NCBI RefSeq assembly: GCF_001419745.1
Contig: NZ_LIRJ01000072.1
Coordinates: forward strand, 1 to 35,723
Reading direction: 5' to 3'
From: Streptomyces silaceus
GTDB lineage: Bacteria; Actinomycetota; Actinomycetes; Streptomycetales; Streptomycetaceae
Length of the DNA: 35,723 nt
Every line of letters begins with the position of its first letter. Within the stretch, counting starts at the first letter, position 1. Position numbers and translations under genes: made by a program. Shown here piece by piece: positions 16,602 to 24,336 of the stretch. The notes beneath the pieces are model-generated. The model was not told the DNA's origin and did not search any database. It saw nothing but the letters and a program-made list of their open reading frames with translations.

Positions 16602-16913
16602 GTGCTCGATACGACGCCTTTGACGGCCGCAGTGGACCATTTCGCCGATCGCCTGCGGGCCGCCCCGCAGAGCCGCCTGCAGCGCGGCGCGGCGAGCGAA
16701 GCACTCGCCCTGGCCAGGGAGTTGGCGGTGCGCACGCAGCGCATCGAGGAACCGGACACGCCGCCGCGCGAGATGCCCGACGCGGGCATGTTCGCCGCCG
16801 CCGACCAGATCACCGTCGCGGGCCGCGACCTGGCCCTGGTCCTGCGCGACGAAGCGGAACTCCAGGACGCGCTGCGGCTGGTGGCCGAGGCGCAGAAGCG
16901 GGCCGGGGTCTAG
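16602..16913 (+). CDS. Conserved hypothetical helical protein, probably leaderless
   Basis: 103-residue, mostly alpha-helical, acidic cytosolic protein (LDTTPLTAAVDHFADRLRAA at the start, DQITVAGRDLALVLRDEAELQDAL later). I do not recognise a named domain. The GTG at 16602 sits at the expected transcription start of the promoter just upstream and lacks a ribosome site. Its TAG stop shares the palindromic CTAG (16910-16913) with the TAG stop of the convergent membrane-protein gene, so the two genes meet with no spacer and no terminator. Codon use is normal for the window, so it is probably a real gene. Function unknown. Confidence 0.75.
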   Translation: MLDTTPLTAAVDHFADRLRAAPQSRLQRGAASEALALARELAVRTQRIEEPDTPPREMPDAGMFAAADQITVAGRDLALVLRDEAELQDALRLVAEAQKRAGV

Positions 16914-17431
16914 CCCTCCCGGCGGGGCTCGGCGTACCAGCGGCGGTGGACCAGCGGTTCGACCGCGAGGACCGCGGCGCCCGCCACCGCGCCCACCAGG
17001 AGCGAGGGGGCGCCGCCGCCCGTCATCCACGAGCCCGCGCACGCCGCCGCGACGACCGGGGCGCGCAGCAGGGTCAGCGGGCCGAGGCCGACGACCATGG
17101 CGAGGGTGCTCGCGCGGAACGGCAGGACGAAGTACCCGGCGAGCGTGGCCAGGACGACCGCCGCGTACGCCGCGAGCGGGACCAGGAAGCCGACGGCGCC
17201 GTCGGACAGCGCGCCGTACACGCGGTCCGTGCCGGCCGCGCCGAGGAGCAGTGCGCAGGCCGTCGCGGCGGGCGCGAGCAGCAGGGCGGCGCCGACCGCC
17301 AGACCGCGCAGCCCGGCCCGCACGTTGGCGCGGCCCTTGCGGATGCGGGCGTCACGTCCGGCGAAGGCGCGGAAGCCGCTGAAGGCCGCGTCGGCCAGGC
17401 CGAGGGCCAGGAGCGGCAGGGCGGGGTTCAT
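16910..17431 (-). CDS. Unassigned integral membrane protein, coupled to methyltransferase
   Basis: 173-residue hydrophobic protein with about five helices: residues 1-12, 45-68, 80-105, 110-135 and 145-160 approximately. A conserved-looking cytosolic stretch AFAGRDARIRKGRANVRAG follows helix 1, and the C-terminus is basic (HRRWYAEPRREG). I do not recognise a family. The ATG overlaps the stop of the methyltransferase gene (TCAT at 17428-17431 on the plus strand), so the two are translationally coupled. The neighbour suggests a shared pathway, perhaps modification of a lipid or membrane-delivered compound, but that is inference from position only. Confidence 0.8.
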   Translation of the reverse strand: MNPALPLLALGLADAAFSGFRAFAGRDARIRKGRANVRAGLRGLAVGAALLLAPAATACALLLGAAGTDRVYGALSDGAVGFLVPLAAYAAVVLATLAGYFVLPFRASTLAMVVGLGPLTLLRAPVVAAACAGSWMTGGGAPSLLVGAVAGAAVLAVEPLVHRRWYAEPRREG

Positions 17432-18399
17432 CGCGGGGGCCCGTCGGTGAACCGGCCGGTGGCGCCCGGGTGTTCGGCGGGCAGGAGGTCCTCGGGGCCG
17501 GCGAGGCGGCGGGCGGCGCGGCCCAGGGCGCGGCGCAGCGGGCCCTCCAGGTGCGGGCGGATGCCGAGGACCGGGCGCAGGGTGGTGCAGAAGGGGTTGG
17601 CGAGGCCGCGCGGCTCGTAGACCAGCGCGCGCATGCCGGGGACCGTGGCGGCCCGCACCAGCGTCTCGTCGGAGTGGGCGCGGCGGGCGGAGGCGACGCC
17701 GTCGTGGCGGCCCAGCGGGTGGCGCATGCGGGCCCGGTGGTAGACCCAGGCCCCCAGGGGCGCGAGCGGGGTCGCGGCGATGTCGTAGTGGCAGAAGGCG
17801 AGCGCGGGGGAGGCGGCCTGGACCCGGAAGAACTCCGGGAGGGCCGGGCCGCGGAAGTGGTGCAGCACGCCGGTCGAGACGTAGACGGTGGCGGCCTCCG
17901 GCAGGTCGAAGGCGTTGCCGTGCACGAAGCGGCAGTCCAGGCCCTCGGCGCGGGCCAGGCGGTCGGCCTCCCCGGCCAGGGCGGCGTCCAGGTCGACGCC
18001 GACGAGTTCGACGTCGGGGCCGAGCGCGCCGGTGGCCGCGAGGCGCCGGACGAGGTAGCCGAGGCCGCAGCCGACGTCGACGAGACGCAGGGGGCCGGGG
18101 GCGCCGCTCGCGCGGGCGGCGTCGAGGAGCGGGCCGAGCAGGTGCAGCAGCCGGTCGCCGATGCGGAGTTCCTCGCTCAGGCGCTGCATCTCGGTGTGGA
18201 CGCGGATCAGCAGCCGGTCCACGGCGTGCGGGTCGAGAGTGCCCTCCCGGTCGGCGGGCAGCCGCTCCACGATGCGGGCGCCGCGGGCGTCACCGGCCTC
18301 GGTCAGGCGGTGGACCACGTCGGCGCGGCGCACGGGCAGCCGCTCGCCGCTGCGCGGGTCCGAGGCCGTGATCAGGTCGGATATCTCCAGGTGGGGCAC
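17428..18399 (-). CDS. Class I SAM-dependent methyltransferase, substrate unknown
   Basis: 323-residue cytosolic enzyme. Residues 1-105 form an N-terminal helical region (HLEISDLITASDPRSGERLP onward). The Rossmann domain has motif I LRLVDVGCGLGYLVRRLA at about 103-120, an acidic end of strand 2 in ELVGVDLDAAL, a motif resembling FVHGNAFDLPEAATVYVSTG, and HHFRGPALPEFFRV after it. The C-terminal third is rich in Arg and Pro, with no recognised domain. The GTG at 18399 has no ribosome site; instead TAGGGT lies 7 bases upstream, indicating a leaderless message. It is coupled by a 4-base overlap to the membrane-protein gene downstream. No neighbour betrays a substrate. Confidence 0.82.
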   Translation of the reverse strand: MPHLEISDLITASDPRSGERLPVRRADVVHRLTEAGDARGARIVERLPADREGTLDPHAVDRLLIRVHTEMQRLSEELRIGDRLLHLLGPLLDAARASGAPGPLRLVDVGCGLGYLVRRLAATGALGPDVELVGVDLDAALAGEADRLARAEGLDCRFVHGNAFDLPEAATVYVSTGVLHHFRGPALPEFFRVQAASPALAFCHYDIAATPLAPLGAWVYHRARMRHPLGRHDGVASARRAHSDETLVRAATVPGMRALVYEPRGLANPFCTTLRPVLGIRPHLEGPLRRALGRAARRLAGPEDLLPAEHPGATGRFTDGPPR

Positions 18400-18406
18400 G
18401 GGGGAG

Positions 18407-18412
18407 ACCCTA
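18407..18412 (-). promoter_or_regulatory. -10 box of a leaderless methyltransferase transcript
   Basis: Read on the minus strand this is TAGGGT, a full match to the TAGNNT -10 pattern, ending 7 bases before the GTG start at 18399. The bases between (CTCCCCC) cannot act as a ribosome site. No clear -35 box was seen. Confidence 0.5.
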
Positions 18413-18438
18413 GCCGCGCCCCTGGCGGGGTGCGCCGC

Positions 18439-19284
18439 TCAGACCGAGGCGATGACGCGGTCGGCCAGGATGTAGATGTTCTCCGCGCCGCACTCGAAGG
18501 TCAGCGCGTACGCGCCGGAGATCCCGGAGCCGCCGAGCAGGAACGGGGTCTGGCCCTCGCGCAGCGCGGTGGCGAGCAGCTCCGCGGTCTCGCGGTGGCC
18601 GGGCGTCATGCACAGCGTCGTGCCGTCCGCGAAGACGTACACGTCCAGGGTGCCCAGCGGGCCGGGCCGGACGTCGGCGAGGGCGGTGCGGGCGACGGCC
18701 AGCTCCTCCAGGCAGGCGACCGTGCGCTCGTGGTCGCCGTGCGCGTCGGAGGCCGGGCTCTGCACCGGCACGAAGTCCGGGTGCGAGGGGTGCCGGCGCC
18801 GGGCCGCTGCCAACTCCGGGGAGTCCCCGGCGAATTCGTCGGCGGCCGGCTCCACGGAGGGCTCGATCACCGGCTCCAGGCTGTCCGCCTCCAGACCGGC
18901 GAAGTCGGCCTGGCGCGGCAGGAACAGCTCGTCGGCGATGCCGTCCGGGATGCCGGGCAGACCGCTGAGGAGCGAGGGCCCGTCCGCGCCGTCGCGGGCC
19001 TCCTGGGCGGCCCAGAAGGCGCGGGCCTCGGCGAGCTCGCGCTCCCGTTCCTCGGCGAGCGCCTCGGCCACGGCCGCGCGTATGTCATCGGTGTCCACGG
19101 TGGTGCGGGCGCCCGGCACCGTGGGGTGCTGGCCGCTCGCGGCACGGCTGTCGGCCAGCTCGGTGCGCAGGGCTGTTATCTCAGCGAGCTGCTTCCGCAG
19201 GCCGTGCACTGCGTGCAGGGCGGCGGCGCCCACGACCGTGGCAGCGGCCGTGGAGAGCAGCAGGGCAAGAGGCAAGGCGCTCAC
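18439..19284 (-). CDS. Membrane-anchored hypothetical protein
   Basis: 281-residue protein with one N-terminal membrane helix (LPLALLLSTAAATVVGAAALHAV, residues about 4-26), then a coiled-coil-like stretch (LRKQLAEITALRTELADS) and a long acidic, Ala/Glu-rich linker. The compact C-terminal domain runs from about residue 185 to 281 (TVACLEELAVARTALADVRPG, DVYVFADGTTLCMTPGHRET, GAYALTFECGAENIYILADRV). I do not recognise the C-terminal domain. The GTG start at 19284 follows GGGAG. The gene lies alone upstream of the methyltransferase gene, 39 bases away on the same strand. The orientation of the anchor was not determined. Function unknown. Confidence 0.8.
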   Translation of the reverse strand: MSALPLALLLSTAAATVVGAAALHAVHGLRKQLAEITALRTELADSRAASGQHPTVPGARTTVDTDDIRAAVAEALAEERERELAEARAFWAAQEARDGADGPSLLSGLPGIPDGIADELFLPRQADFAGLEADSLEPVIEPSVEPAADEFAGDSPELAAARRRHPSHPDFVPVQSPASDAHGDHERTVACLEELAVARTALADVRPGPLGTLDVYVFADGTTLCMTPGHRETAELLATALREGQTPFLLGGSGISGAYALTFECGAENIYILADRVIASV

Positions 19285-19432
19285 TGACGTACTCCCGGTT
19301 TCAAGTCGACCCCCGACTTCCTACATCAGCTTGAAGCCTGCACGATCCGCCTGTCAGTGCATTACGTCACGAATTGGACAGGTCTTTCGGCCCGGGGTTT
19401 ATCCACAGATGCGCTCTGAGCTGGGCATATGC

Positions 19433-19469
19433 ATCTCCCCCAGGAGATAGGTCACATCCTGGGGGAGAT
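19433..19469 (-). terminator. Terminator after the thiolase gene
   Basis: ATCTCCCCCAGGA (19433-19445) and TCCTGGGGGAGAT (19457-19469) form a perfect 13-bp stem with an 11-nt loop, about 65 bases beyond the thiolase stop. The surrounding 250 bases (19285-19533) hold no gene; they should also include the promoter of the upstream-reading gene that starts at 19284. Confidence 0.75.
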
Positions 19470-19533
19470 TGGGTCACGAACAGATGCAGAGACAGAGCGT
19501 CAGTTCTGCGAACTGTGTGTCAGCGGTGACGGG

Positions 19534-20754
19534 CTAGCTCAGGCGCTCGATGACCATGGCCATGCCCTGGCCGCCGCCCACGCACATCGTCTCCAGGCCG
19601 AACTGCTTGTCGTGGAACTGGAGGGAGTTGATGAGCGTGCCGGTGATGCGCGCGCCGGTCATGCCGAAGGGGTGGCCGACGGCGATGGCGCCGCCGTTGA
19701 CGTTCAGCTTGTCGATGTCGACGCCCAGGTCGCGGTAGCTCGGGATCACCTGGGCGGCGAAGGCCTCGTTGATCTCGACGAGGTCGATGTCGTCGATGGT
19801 GAGGCCGGCGCGCCGGAGGGCCTGCTTGCTCGCCTCGACCGGGCCGAGGCCCATGATCTCGGGGGAGAGGCCGGTGACGCCGGTGGAGACGACGCGGGCG
19901 AGCGGGGTGAGGCCCAGCTCGCGGGCCTTGGTGTCGCTCATGATCACGAGGGCGGCGGCGCCGTCGTTCAGCGGGCAGCAGTTGCCGGCGGTGACCAGGC
20001 CGTCGGGGCGGAAGACGGGCTTGAGGCCCTGGACGCCCTCCATGGTCACGCCCGCGCGCGGGCCGTCGTCCTTCGAGACGACCGTGCCGTCCGGGGTGGT
20101 GACCGGGGTGATCTCCCGCTCCCAGAAGCCGTTCTTGATGGCCTGCTCGGCGAGGTTCTGCGAGCGGACGCCGAACTCGTCCATGTCCTGGCGGGTGACG
20201 CCCTTGAGGCGGGCGAGGTTCTCGGCGGTCTGGCCCATCGCGATGTACGCGTCCGGGATCAGGCCGTCCTCGCGCGGGTCGTGCCAGGTGGAGCCCTCGG
20301 ACTCGGAGACGGCCTTGGTGCGCGCCTCGGCCTCGGCGAAGAGCGGGTTGTGGGTGTCCGGGAGGCCGTCGCTGGTCCCCTTCACGCTCCGGGACACCAT
20401 CTCGACGCCCGCGGAGATGAAGACGTCGCCCTCGCCGGCCTTGATGGCGTGCAGCGCCATGCGCGTGGTCTGCAGGGACGAGGAGCAGTACCGCGTGATC
20501 GTGCAGCCGGGGAGGTGGTCCATGCCCATCTGCACGGCCACGACGCGGCCGAGGTTGTGGCCCTGCTCGCCGCCGGGCAGGCCGCAGCCGAGCATCAGGT
20601 CGTCGATGTCCTTGGGGTCGAGCCCGGGGACCTTGGCGAGGGCGGCCTCGATGATCGTGGCGGTCAGGTCGTCCGGCCGCAGGTCCTTCAGCGACCCCTT
20701 GAAGGCGCGGCCGATCGGGGTGCGGGCGGCGGAGACGATCACGGCTTCGGGCAT
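19534..20754 (-). CDS. Acetyl-CoA acetyltransferase (thiolase)
   Basis: Cytosolic thiolase, 406 residues, condensing or cleaving acyl-CoA units in fatty-acid or amino-acid breakdown. The active-site cysteine lies in [16 protein letters not shown] (residue about 90). The conserved C-terminal blocks are [26 protein letters not shown] with the catalytic histidine, and [16 protein letters not shown] with the second cysteine. Residues [20 protein letters not shown] form a standard N-terminus, so ATG at 20754 was chosen; GGAG lies 7 nt before it. Chain-length preference cannot be told. A TetR-type palindrome about 105 bases upstream suggests control by an acyl-CoA or fatty-acid sensing regulator. 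Confidence 0.95.
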   Translation of the reverse strand: MPEAVIVSAARTPIGRAFKGSLKDLRPDDLTATIIEAALAKVPGLDPKDIDDLMLGCGLPGGEQGHNLGRVVAVQMGMDHLPGCTITRYCSSSLQTTRMALHAIKAGEGDVFISAGVEMVSRSVKGTSDGLPDTHNPLFAEAEARTKAVSESEGSTWHDPREDGLIPDAYIAMGQTAENLARLKGVTRQDMDEFGVRSQNLAEQAIKNGFWEREITPVTTPDGTVVSKDDGPRAGVTMEGVQGLKPVFRPDGLVTAGNCCPLNDGAAALVIMSDTKARELGLTPLARVVSTGVTGLSPEIMGLGPVEASKQALRRAGLTIDDIDLVEINEAFAAQVIPSYRDLGVDIDKLNVNGGAIAVGHPFGMTGARITGTLINSLQFHDKQFGLETMCVGGGQGMAMVIERLS

Positions 20755-20855
20755 CAGGGCGCTCCAGGGTTGCTTCGTGGCATGCGGACCGTTTGGGAAG
20801 TTACCCGCACGTAGCACGAAGGTCACCGGTACGGGCATGTGATGCGGGCCGCATT

Positions 20856-20873
20856 TTACTAAGCGCTTGCTCA
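20856..20873 (-). promoter_or_regulatory. TetR-type palindrome upstream of the thiolase
   Basis: On the minus strand the site reads TGAGCAAGCGCTTAGTAA. The central AAGCGCTT is a perfect 8-bp palindrome, and the outer half TGAGCAAGC is of the AGCAAGCGCTTGCT kind found before acyl-CoA metabolism genes under TetR-family control. It overlaps TAAAAT, a possible -10 box, about 100 bases before the thiolase start. No regulator gene adjoins it. Confidence 0.5.
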
Positions 20874-20912
20874 GGCCGGGGGTGTGGAGGCGCGGCGCGG
20901 GGCGGGGTGGAC

Positions 20913-20945
20913 CGCCCCGGGGCGCGGGGAACCGCGCGACCGGCC
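20913..20945. repeat. Dispersed GC-rich intergenic repeat, copy B
   Basis: The palindrome CGCCCCGGGGCG (20913-20924) runs into GGGGAACCGCGCGACCGGCC. Bases 20919-20945 match copy A (9366-9392) at 26 of 27 positions; the GAA loop of the copy A hairpin is missing here. It lies in the 308-base gap between the thiolase start and the SGNH hydrolase stop. Confidence 0.7.
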
Positions 20946-20980
20946 CCCACCGGCCCGCAGGGACGGACGACCGGATGCCC

Positions 20981-21079
20981 CCTCAGGACGGCAGCGGCGC
21001 GCCTCCGTGCGGCAATGGCGCCTCAGGACGCCCGCGGCGCGCCTCCGTGCGGCAATGGCGCCTCAGTGCGGCAACGGCG
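20981..21079. repeat. 40-bp tandem repeat overlapping the 3' end of the SGNH gene
   Basis: Two 40-base units (20981-21020 and 21021-21060) differ at only three positions around the sequence CCTCAGGACG. A partial third unit begins with CCTCA at 21061 and resumes with TGCGGCAACGGCG. The partial unit contains the TGA stop and the last codons (Leu-Pro-His) of the SGNH hydrolase on the minus strand. Together with copy B of the dispersed repeat it fills most of the gap 20755-21062, in which no gene is supported. Confidence 0.85.
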
Positions 21080-22085
21080 ACGGCTCCGGCGTCTGGATGC
21101 GCCGGCGCCGCCGACGCTTGAGGAGGGCCCACGGACCCCGCGGTCCGGTGGGCATCGCGGCGGTGACCTCCGTACCGCCCTCCGAGGCGGCCTGCGCCGC
21201 CGCGCGGGCCACGGGAAGGAAGCCCTCGCGCCGCGAGACGTCGGGGCGCTCCTCCTCCGGCCACAGCCCGAGCGCCGCGCACAGCGTCGGCAGGACCGCC
21301 ATGGCCGCCGTCGCGTACCCCTCCGCCGAGGGGTGGTAGTTGTCGGGGCCGAACAGCTCCCGGGGGTTCGCCGCGAACTCCGGGCCGAGCAGATCGCCCA
21401 GCGACACCGTGCGCCCGCCCTGCTCGACCACGCCGATCGTCTGCGCCGCGGCCAGCTGCCGCGAGACCCGGCGGGCCAGCCACCGCAGCGGCTGGTAGAC
21501 GTTCTCGACCGTGCCGAGGTCGGGACACGTGCCGACGACCACCTCCGCGCCGACCGTGCGCAGTCTGCGCACCGCGGCGGACAGACAGCGCACCGACCGC
21601 GTCGGCGGCATCCGGTGCGTCACGTCGTTCGCCCCGATCATCACCACGCACACGTCCGGCACCCAGTCCGGGTCCGAGAGGATCAGCGTGACCTGCCGGT
21701 CCAGGTCGTCCGACTGGGCGCCGGGCAGCGCCACGTTCCGCAGGTCGACGGGGCGCTCGGCGACCGCGGCGAGCCCGGAGGCGAGCAGCGCCGCCGGGGT
21801 CTGCCGGGCCCGGTGCACGCCCTGCCCGGCGGCCGTGGAGTCCCCGAGCATCGCGAACCGCACCGGTTCGGCGGGCGCGGGCCTGGCCGGCTGATCGGCG
21901 AACGCTCTGCCGTAGCGGCCGTCGGCGCGCGGCGGATCCGCGCGCTCGCCGTTGCCCACGTTGCGTTTGGCCAGCTGCACCTCGGCGAGCACCACGCCCA
22001 CCGTGGCGGCCCCGAGGAGGCCGATGCCTCCGCCGCCGTATGCCGCGCCCGCTGCGATCCGCCGTGCCACCCTCGCCCTCGACAT
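21063..22085 (-). CDS. SGNH/GDSL-family hydrolase, membrane-anchored
   Basis: 340-residue lipase/esterase-type hydrolase. Residues about 8-36 (a Gly/Ala-rich helix, IGLLGAATVGVVLAEVQLA) look like an uncleaved membrane anchor or signal. The catalytic blocks are in order: FAMLGDSTAAGQG with the nucleophile Ser (block I), LPGAQSDDL, MIGANDVTH (block III, Gly and Asn of the oxyanion hole) and DNYHPSAEGYATAA with catalytic Asp and His (block V). A basic run KRRRRRRIQ lies near the C-terminus. The ATG at 22085 was preferred because GAGGAGGTGG precedes it; a GTG at 22127 would add 14 residues without a ribosome site. It is divergent from cystathionine beta-synthase. The substrate is unknown. Its last codons lie in a tandem repeat. 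Confidence 0.9.
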   Translation of the reverse strand: MSRARVARRIAAGAAYGGGGIGLLGAATVGVVLAEVQLAKRNVGNGERADPPRADGRYGRAFADQPARPAPAEPVRFAMLGDSTAAGQGVHRARQTPAALLASGLAAVAERPVDLRNVALPGAQSDDLDRQVTLILSDPDWVPDVCVVMIGANDVTHRMPPTRSVRCLSAAVRRLRTVGAEVVVGTCPDLGTVENVYQPLRWLARRVSRQLAAAQTIGVVEQGGRTVSLGDLLGPEFAANPRELFGPDNYHPSAEGYATAAMAVLPTLCAALGLWPEEERPDVSRREGFLPVARAAAQAASEGGTEVTAAMPTGPRGPWALLKRRRRRRIQTPEPSPLPH

Positions 22086-22189
22086 GCCCCGCAGCCACCT
22101 CCTCGTAGCCGTATCGCCGTCATCCACTCATTGCCCCGTAAGCACGGTCGGCCAATCGCAAGCGGAGGTGAACGGATGAGCCGGACCCT

Positions 22190-22195
22190 TAGGCT
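22190..22195 (+). promoter_or_regulatory. -10 box of the cystathionine beta-synthase promoter
   Basis: TAGGCT fits the TAGNNT -10 pattern. It predicts a leader of about 38 bases containing GGAGA before the GTG start at 22240. No TTGACA-like -35 box was found at 17-18 bases. Confidence 0.4.
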
Positions 22196-22239
22196 GACCG
22201 CACCAATTCGTCGCACTACATCGCAGCCCGGAGACAACG

Positions 22240-23631
22240 GTGCAATTCCACGACTCGATGATCAGTCTCGTCGGCAACACCCCGCTGGTGAGGCTCAACA
22301 ACGTGACCGCGGGCATCCAGGCGACCGTCCTGGCCAAGGTCGAGTACTTCAACCCCGGCGGATCCGTGAAGGACCGCATCGCGCTGCGCATGATCGAGGC
22401 GGCCGAGCAGAGCGGGGAGCTGAGGCCCGGCGGCACCATCGTCGAGCCGACCTCCGGAAACACCGGAGTCGGTCTCGCCATCGTGGCCCAGCAGAAGGGC
22501 TACAAGTGCATCTTCGTCTGCCCGGACAAGGTGTCCCTCGACAAGATCAACGTCCTGCGCGCGTACGGCGCGGACGTGGTGGTCTGCCCCACGGCCGTCG
22601 ACCCCGAGCACCCGGATTCGTACTACAACGTCTCCGACCGCCTCGTGCGCGAGACCCCCGGGGCCTGGAAGCCCGACCAGTACAGCAACCCGAACAACCC
22701 CCTCTCCCACTACCACTCCACCGGCCCCGAGCTCTGGGAGCAGACGGAGGGGAAGATCACCCATTTCGTCGCGGGCATCGGGACCGGCGGCACCATCTCG
22801 GGTACGGGCGGCTATCTGAAGGAGATCTCCGAGGGCAGGGTCACCGTCGTCGGTGCCGATCCCGAGGGCTCCGTGTACTCCGGCGGCTCCGGCCGGCCCT
22901 ATCTGGTCGAGGGCGTCGGCGAGGACTTCTGGCCGACCGCGTACGACCGGAACGTGACGGACGAGATCATCGCGGTGTCCGACAAGGACTCCTTCCAGAT
23001 GACGCGGCGCCTGGCCAAGGAGGAGGGGCTGCTCGTCGGCGGTTCCTGCGGCATGGCGGTCGTGGCGGCGCTGCGGGTCGCCGAGCGGCTCGGCCCGGAC
23101 GACGTCGTGGTGGTGCTCCTGCCCGACTCCGGCCGCGGCTACATGAGCAAGATCTTCAGCGACGAGTGGATGAACGACTACGGCTTCCTGGAGCAGGCCG
23201 GCGACCAGCCGGACGTCGGCGACGTGCTGCGCCGCAAGGAGGGCGGCGAGCTGCCCTCGCTGGTCCACATGCACCCCGAGGAGACGGTCGGCGAGGCCAT
23301 CGAGGTCCTTCGCGAGTACGGCGTCTCGCAGATGCCGATCGTGAAGCCGGGCGCCGGTCACCCGGACGTGATGGCGGCCGAGGTCATCGGCTCGGTCGTG
23401 GAACGCGAACTGCTCGACGCCCTCTTCGCGCAGCGCGCCTCGCTCTCCGACCCGCTGGAGAAGCACATGTCGGACCCGCTGCCGCAGGTCGGCTCCGGTG
23501 AGCCGGTGGCGGACCTGATGTCGGTGCTCGGCGGCGCGGACGCGGCGATCGTCCTGGTCGAGGGCAAGCCGAAGGGCGTCGTCAGCCGCCAGGACCTGCT
23601 CGCCTTCCTCGCGGAGCAGCAGGGGCAGTGA
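22240..23631 (+). CDS. Cystathionine beta-synthase
   Basis: PLP enzyme of transsulfuration that joins homocysteine and serine to cystathionine. 463 residues: a catalytic fold-type II domain (1-320) and two C-terminal CBS domains (about 330-460). The PLP lysine is in NPGGSVKDRIALRM near residue 43. Phosphate and substrate loops are PTSGNTGVGLA and GTGGTISGTGGYLKE; GSCGMAVVAALR and LPDSGRGYMSKIFSDEWM complete the domain. The tandem CBS repeats begin at MHPEETVGEAIEVLREYGV and end VVSRQDLLAFLAEQQ. No haem-binding extension is present, as usual in bacteria. The GTG at 22240 follows GGAGA. Cysteine synthase is the near alternative, but it lacks the CBS tail. Confidence 0.95.
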   Translation: MQFHDSMISLVGNTPLVRLNNVTAGIQATVLAKVEYFNPGGSVKDRIALRMIEAAEQSGELRPGGTIVEPTSGNTGVGLAIVAQQKGYKCIFVCPDKVSLDKINVLRAYGADVVVCPTAVDPEHPDSYYNVSDRLVRETPGAWKPDQYSNPNNPLSHYHSTGPELWEQTEGKITHFVAGIGTGGTISGTGGYLKEISEGRVTVVGADPEGSVYSGGSGRPYLVEGVGEDFWPTAYDRNVTDEIIAVSDKDSFQMTRRLAKEEGLLVGGSCGMAVVAALRVAERLGPDDVVVVLLPDSGRGYMSKIFSDEWMNDYGFLEQAGDQPDVGDVLRRKEGGELPSLVHMHPEETVGEAIEVLREYGVSQMPIVKPGAGHPDVMAAEVIGSVVERELLDALFAQRASLSDPLEKHMSDPLPQVGSGEPVADLMSVLGGADAAIVLVEGKPKGVVSRQDLLAFLAEQQGQ

Positions 23632-23838
23632 CCCGGCAGGGGGGAGGCGGGCCGCCCGCGCGGGCCGGAGCCTTGGGGTGAACTTCGCGGAAGTGGTACG
23701 AGCGCGACACGTCCGCGCAGCACCCGCTTAACACGGCTCCGGCACAGTGGGGTTCATCGGCGTCAGGAACTCCGGAGCGGCTCCCGGACCTCCACCGACG
23801 CCCGGACGCGGCCTGGCCCTGACCCGGTGCGCGTCCCT

Positions 23839-23895
23839 CGCGGGGACCGCCGTCGTCCCGCCCCCTGGGCAACCGGGGGTGCGGCGGTCCTCGCG
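23839..23895. terminator. Long hairpin between cbs and the convergent membrane gene
   Basis: CGCGGGGACCGCCG (23839-23852) pairs with CGGCGGTCCTCGCG (23882-23895) over 14 bp with one mismatch. A second inner stem CCCCC/GGGGG lies inside. It ends 13 bases before the stop of the minus-strand gene at 23909. The rest of the gap 23632-23838 holds no supported gene. Confidence 0.65.
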
Positions 23896-23908
23896 ACTGC
23901 CTTCCGGC

Positions 23909-24325
23909 TCAGTCGTCCCACTCCGACGTGCGGTCCTTGCGGCGGCCGAAGCGGGCGCCGCGGACCGAGTGCACGGCGTTCACGCCGAAGATGCCGGCCC
24001 AGGTCACGACGAGGCCCGTCAGGCCCGCGTTGACCGCGCCGATCGCGGACAGCGGGACCGCCAGGATCAGCGAGATGACGCCGAAGCCGAAGCGCTCGCT
24101 CCAGGAGTCCACGGCGCTGCCGGGGGAGCGGGCGCCGCGGGCGACGACCATCTGCTGTTCGGCCAGGTGACGGCGCATACGGCGGTCGATCGTGCCGTCC
24201 AGGCGCTGCTCGACCTTCCCGAGGAAGGAGTCGACCAAGGCGGAGTCGTACTCTTCGCCGAGTTCCCTGCGCGCGTGCAGGGTGGCGTCGAGTTCCTTCT
24301 TGAGTTCCGCGTCACGGGCTTCCAT
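23909..24325 (-). CDS. Small membrane protein, unassigned
   Basis: 138-residue protein. The first 70 residues form a charged helical region (ARDAELKKELDATLHARREL, SFLGKVEQRLDGTIDRRMRRHLAEQQM). Two membrane helices follow (about 79-98, FGVISLILAVPLSAIGAVN, and 101-121, LTGLVVTWAGIFGVNAVHSV) and a basic tail. I recognise no named domain. The ATG at 24325 lies 11 bases after the NCS1 transporter stop on the same strand, so it is probably the second gene of that operon; the ribosome site (GAAG) is weak. Similar two-helix proteins occur widely in actinobacteria without assigned function. Confidence 0.78.
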   Translation of the reverse strand: MEARDAELKKELDATLHARRELGEEYDSALVDSFLGKVEQRLDGTIDRRMRRHLAEQQMVVARGARSPGSAVDSWSERFGFGVISLILAVPLSAIGAVNAGLTGLVVTWAGIFGVNAVHSVRGARFGRRKDRTSEWDD

Positions 24326-24336
24326 ACCGCTTCACG

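Noticed and set aside
22176..22260. Strong ribosome site (GGAGGTG) followed by ATG at 22176, suggesting a small upstream gene before cystathionine beta-synthase
   Set aside because: The likely -10 box TAGGCT at 22190 would start transcription downstream of this ATG, and the frame runs out of register through the cbs gene with no protein-like composition.
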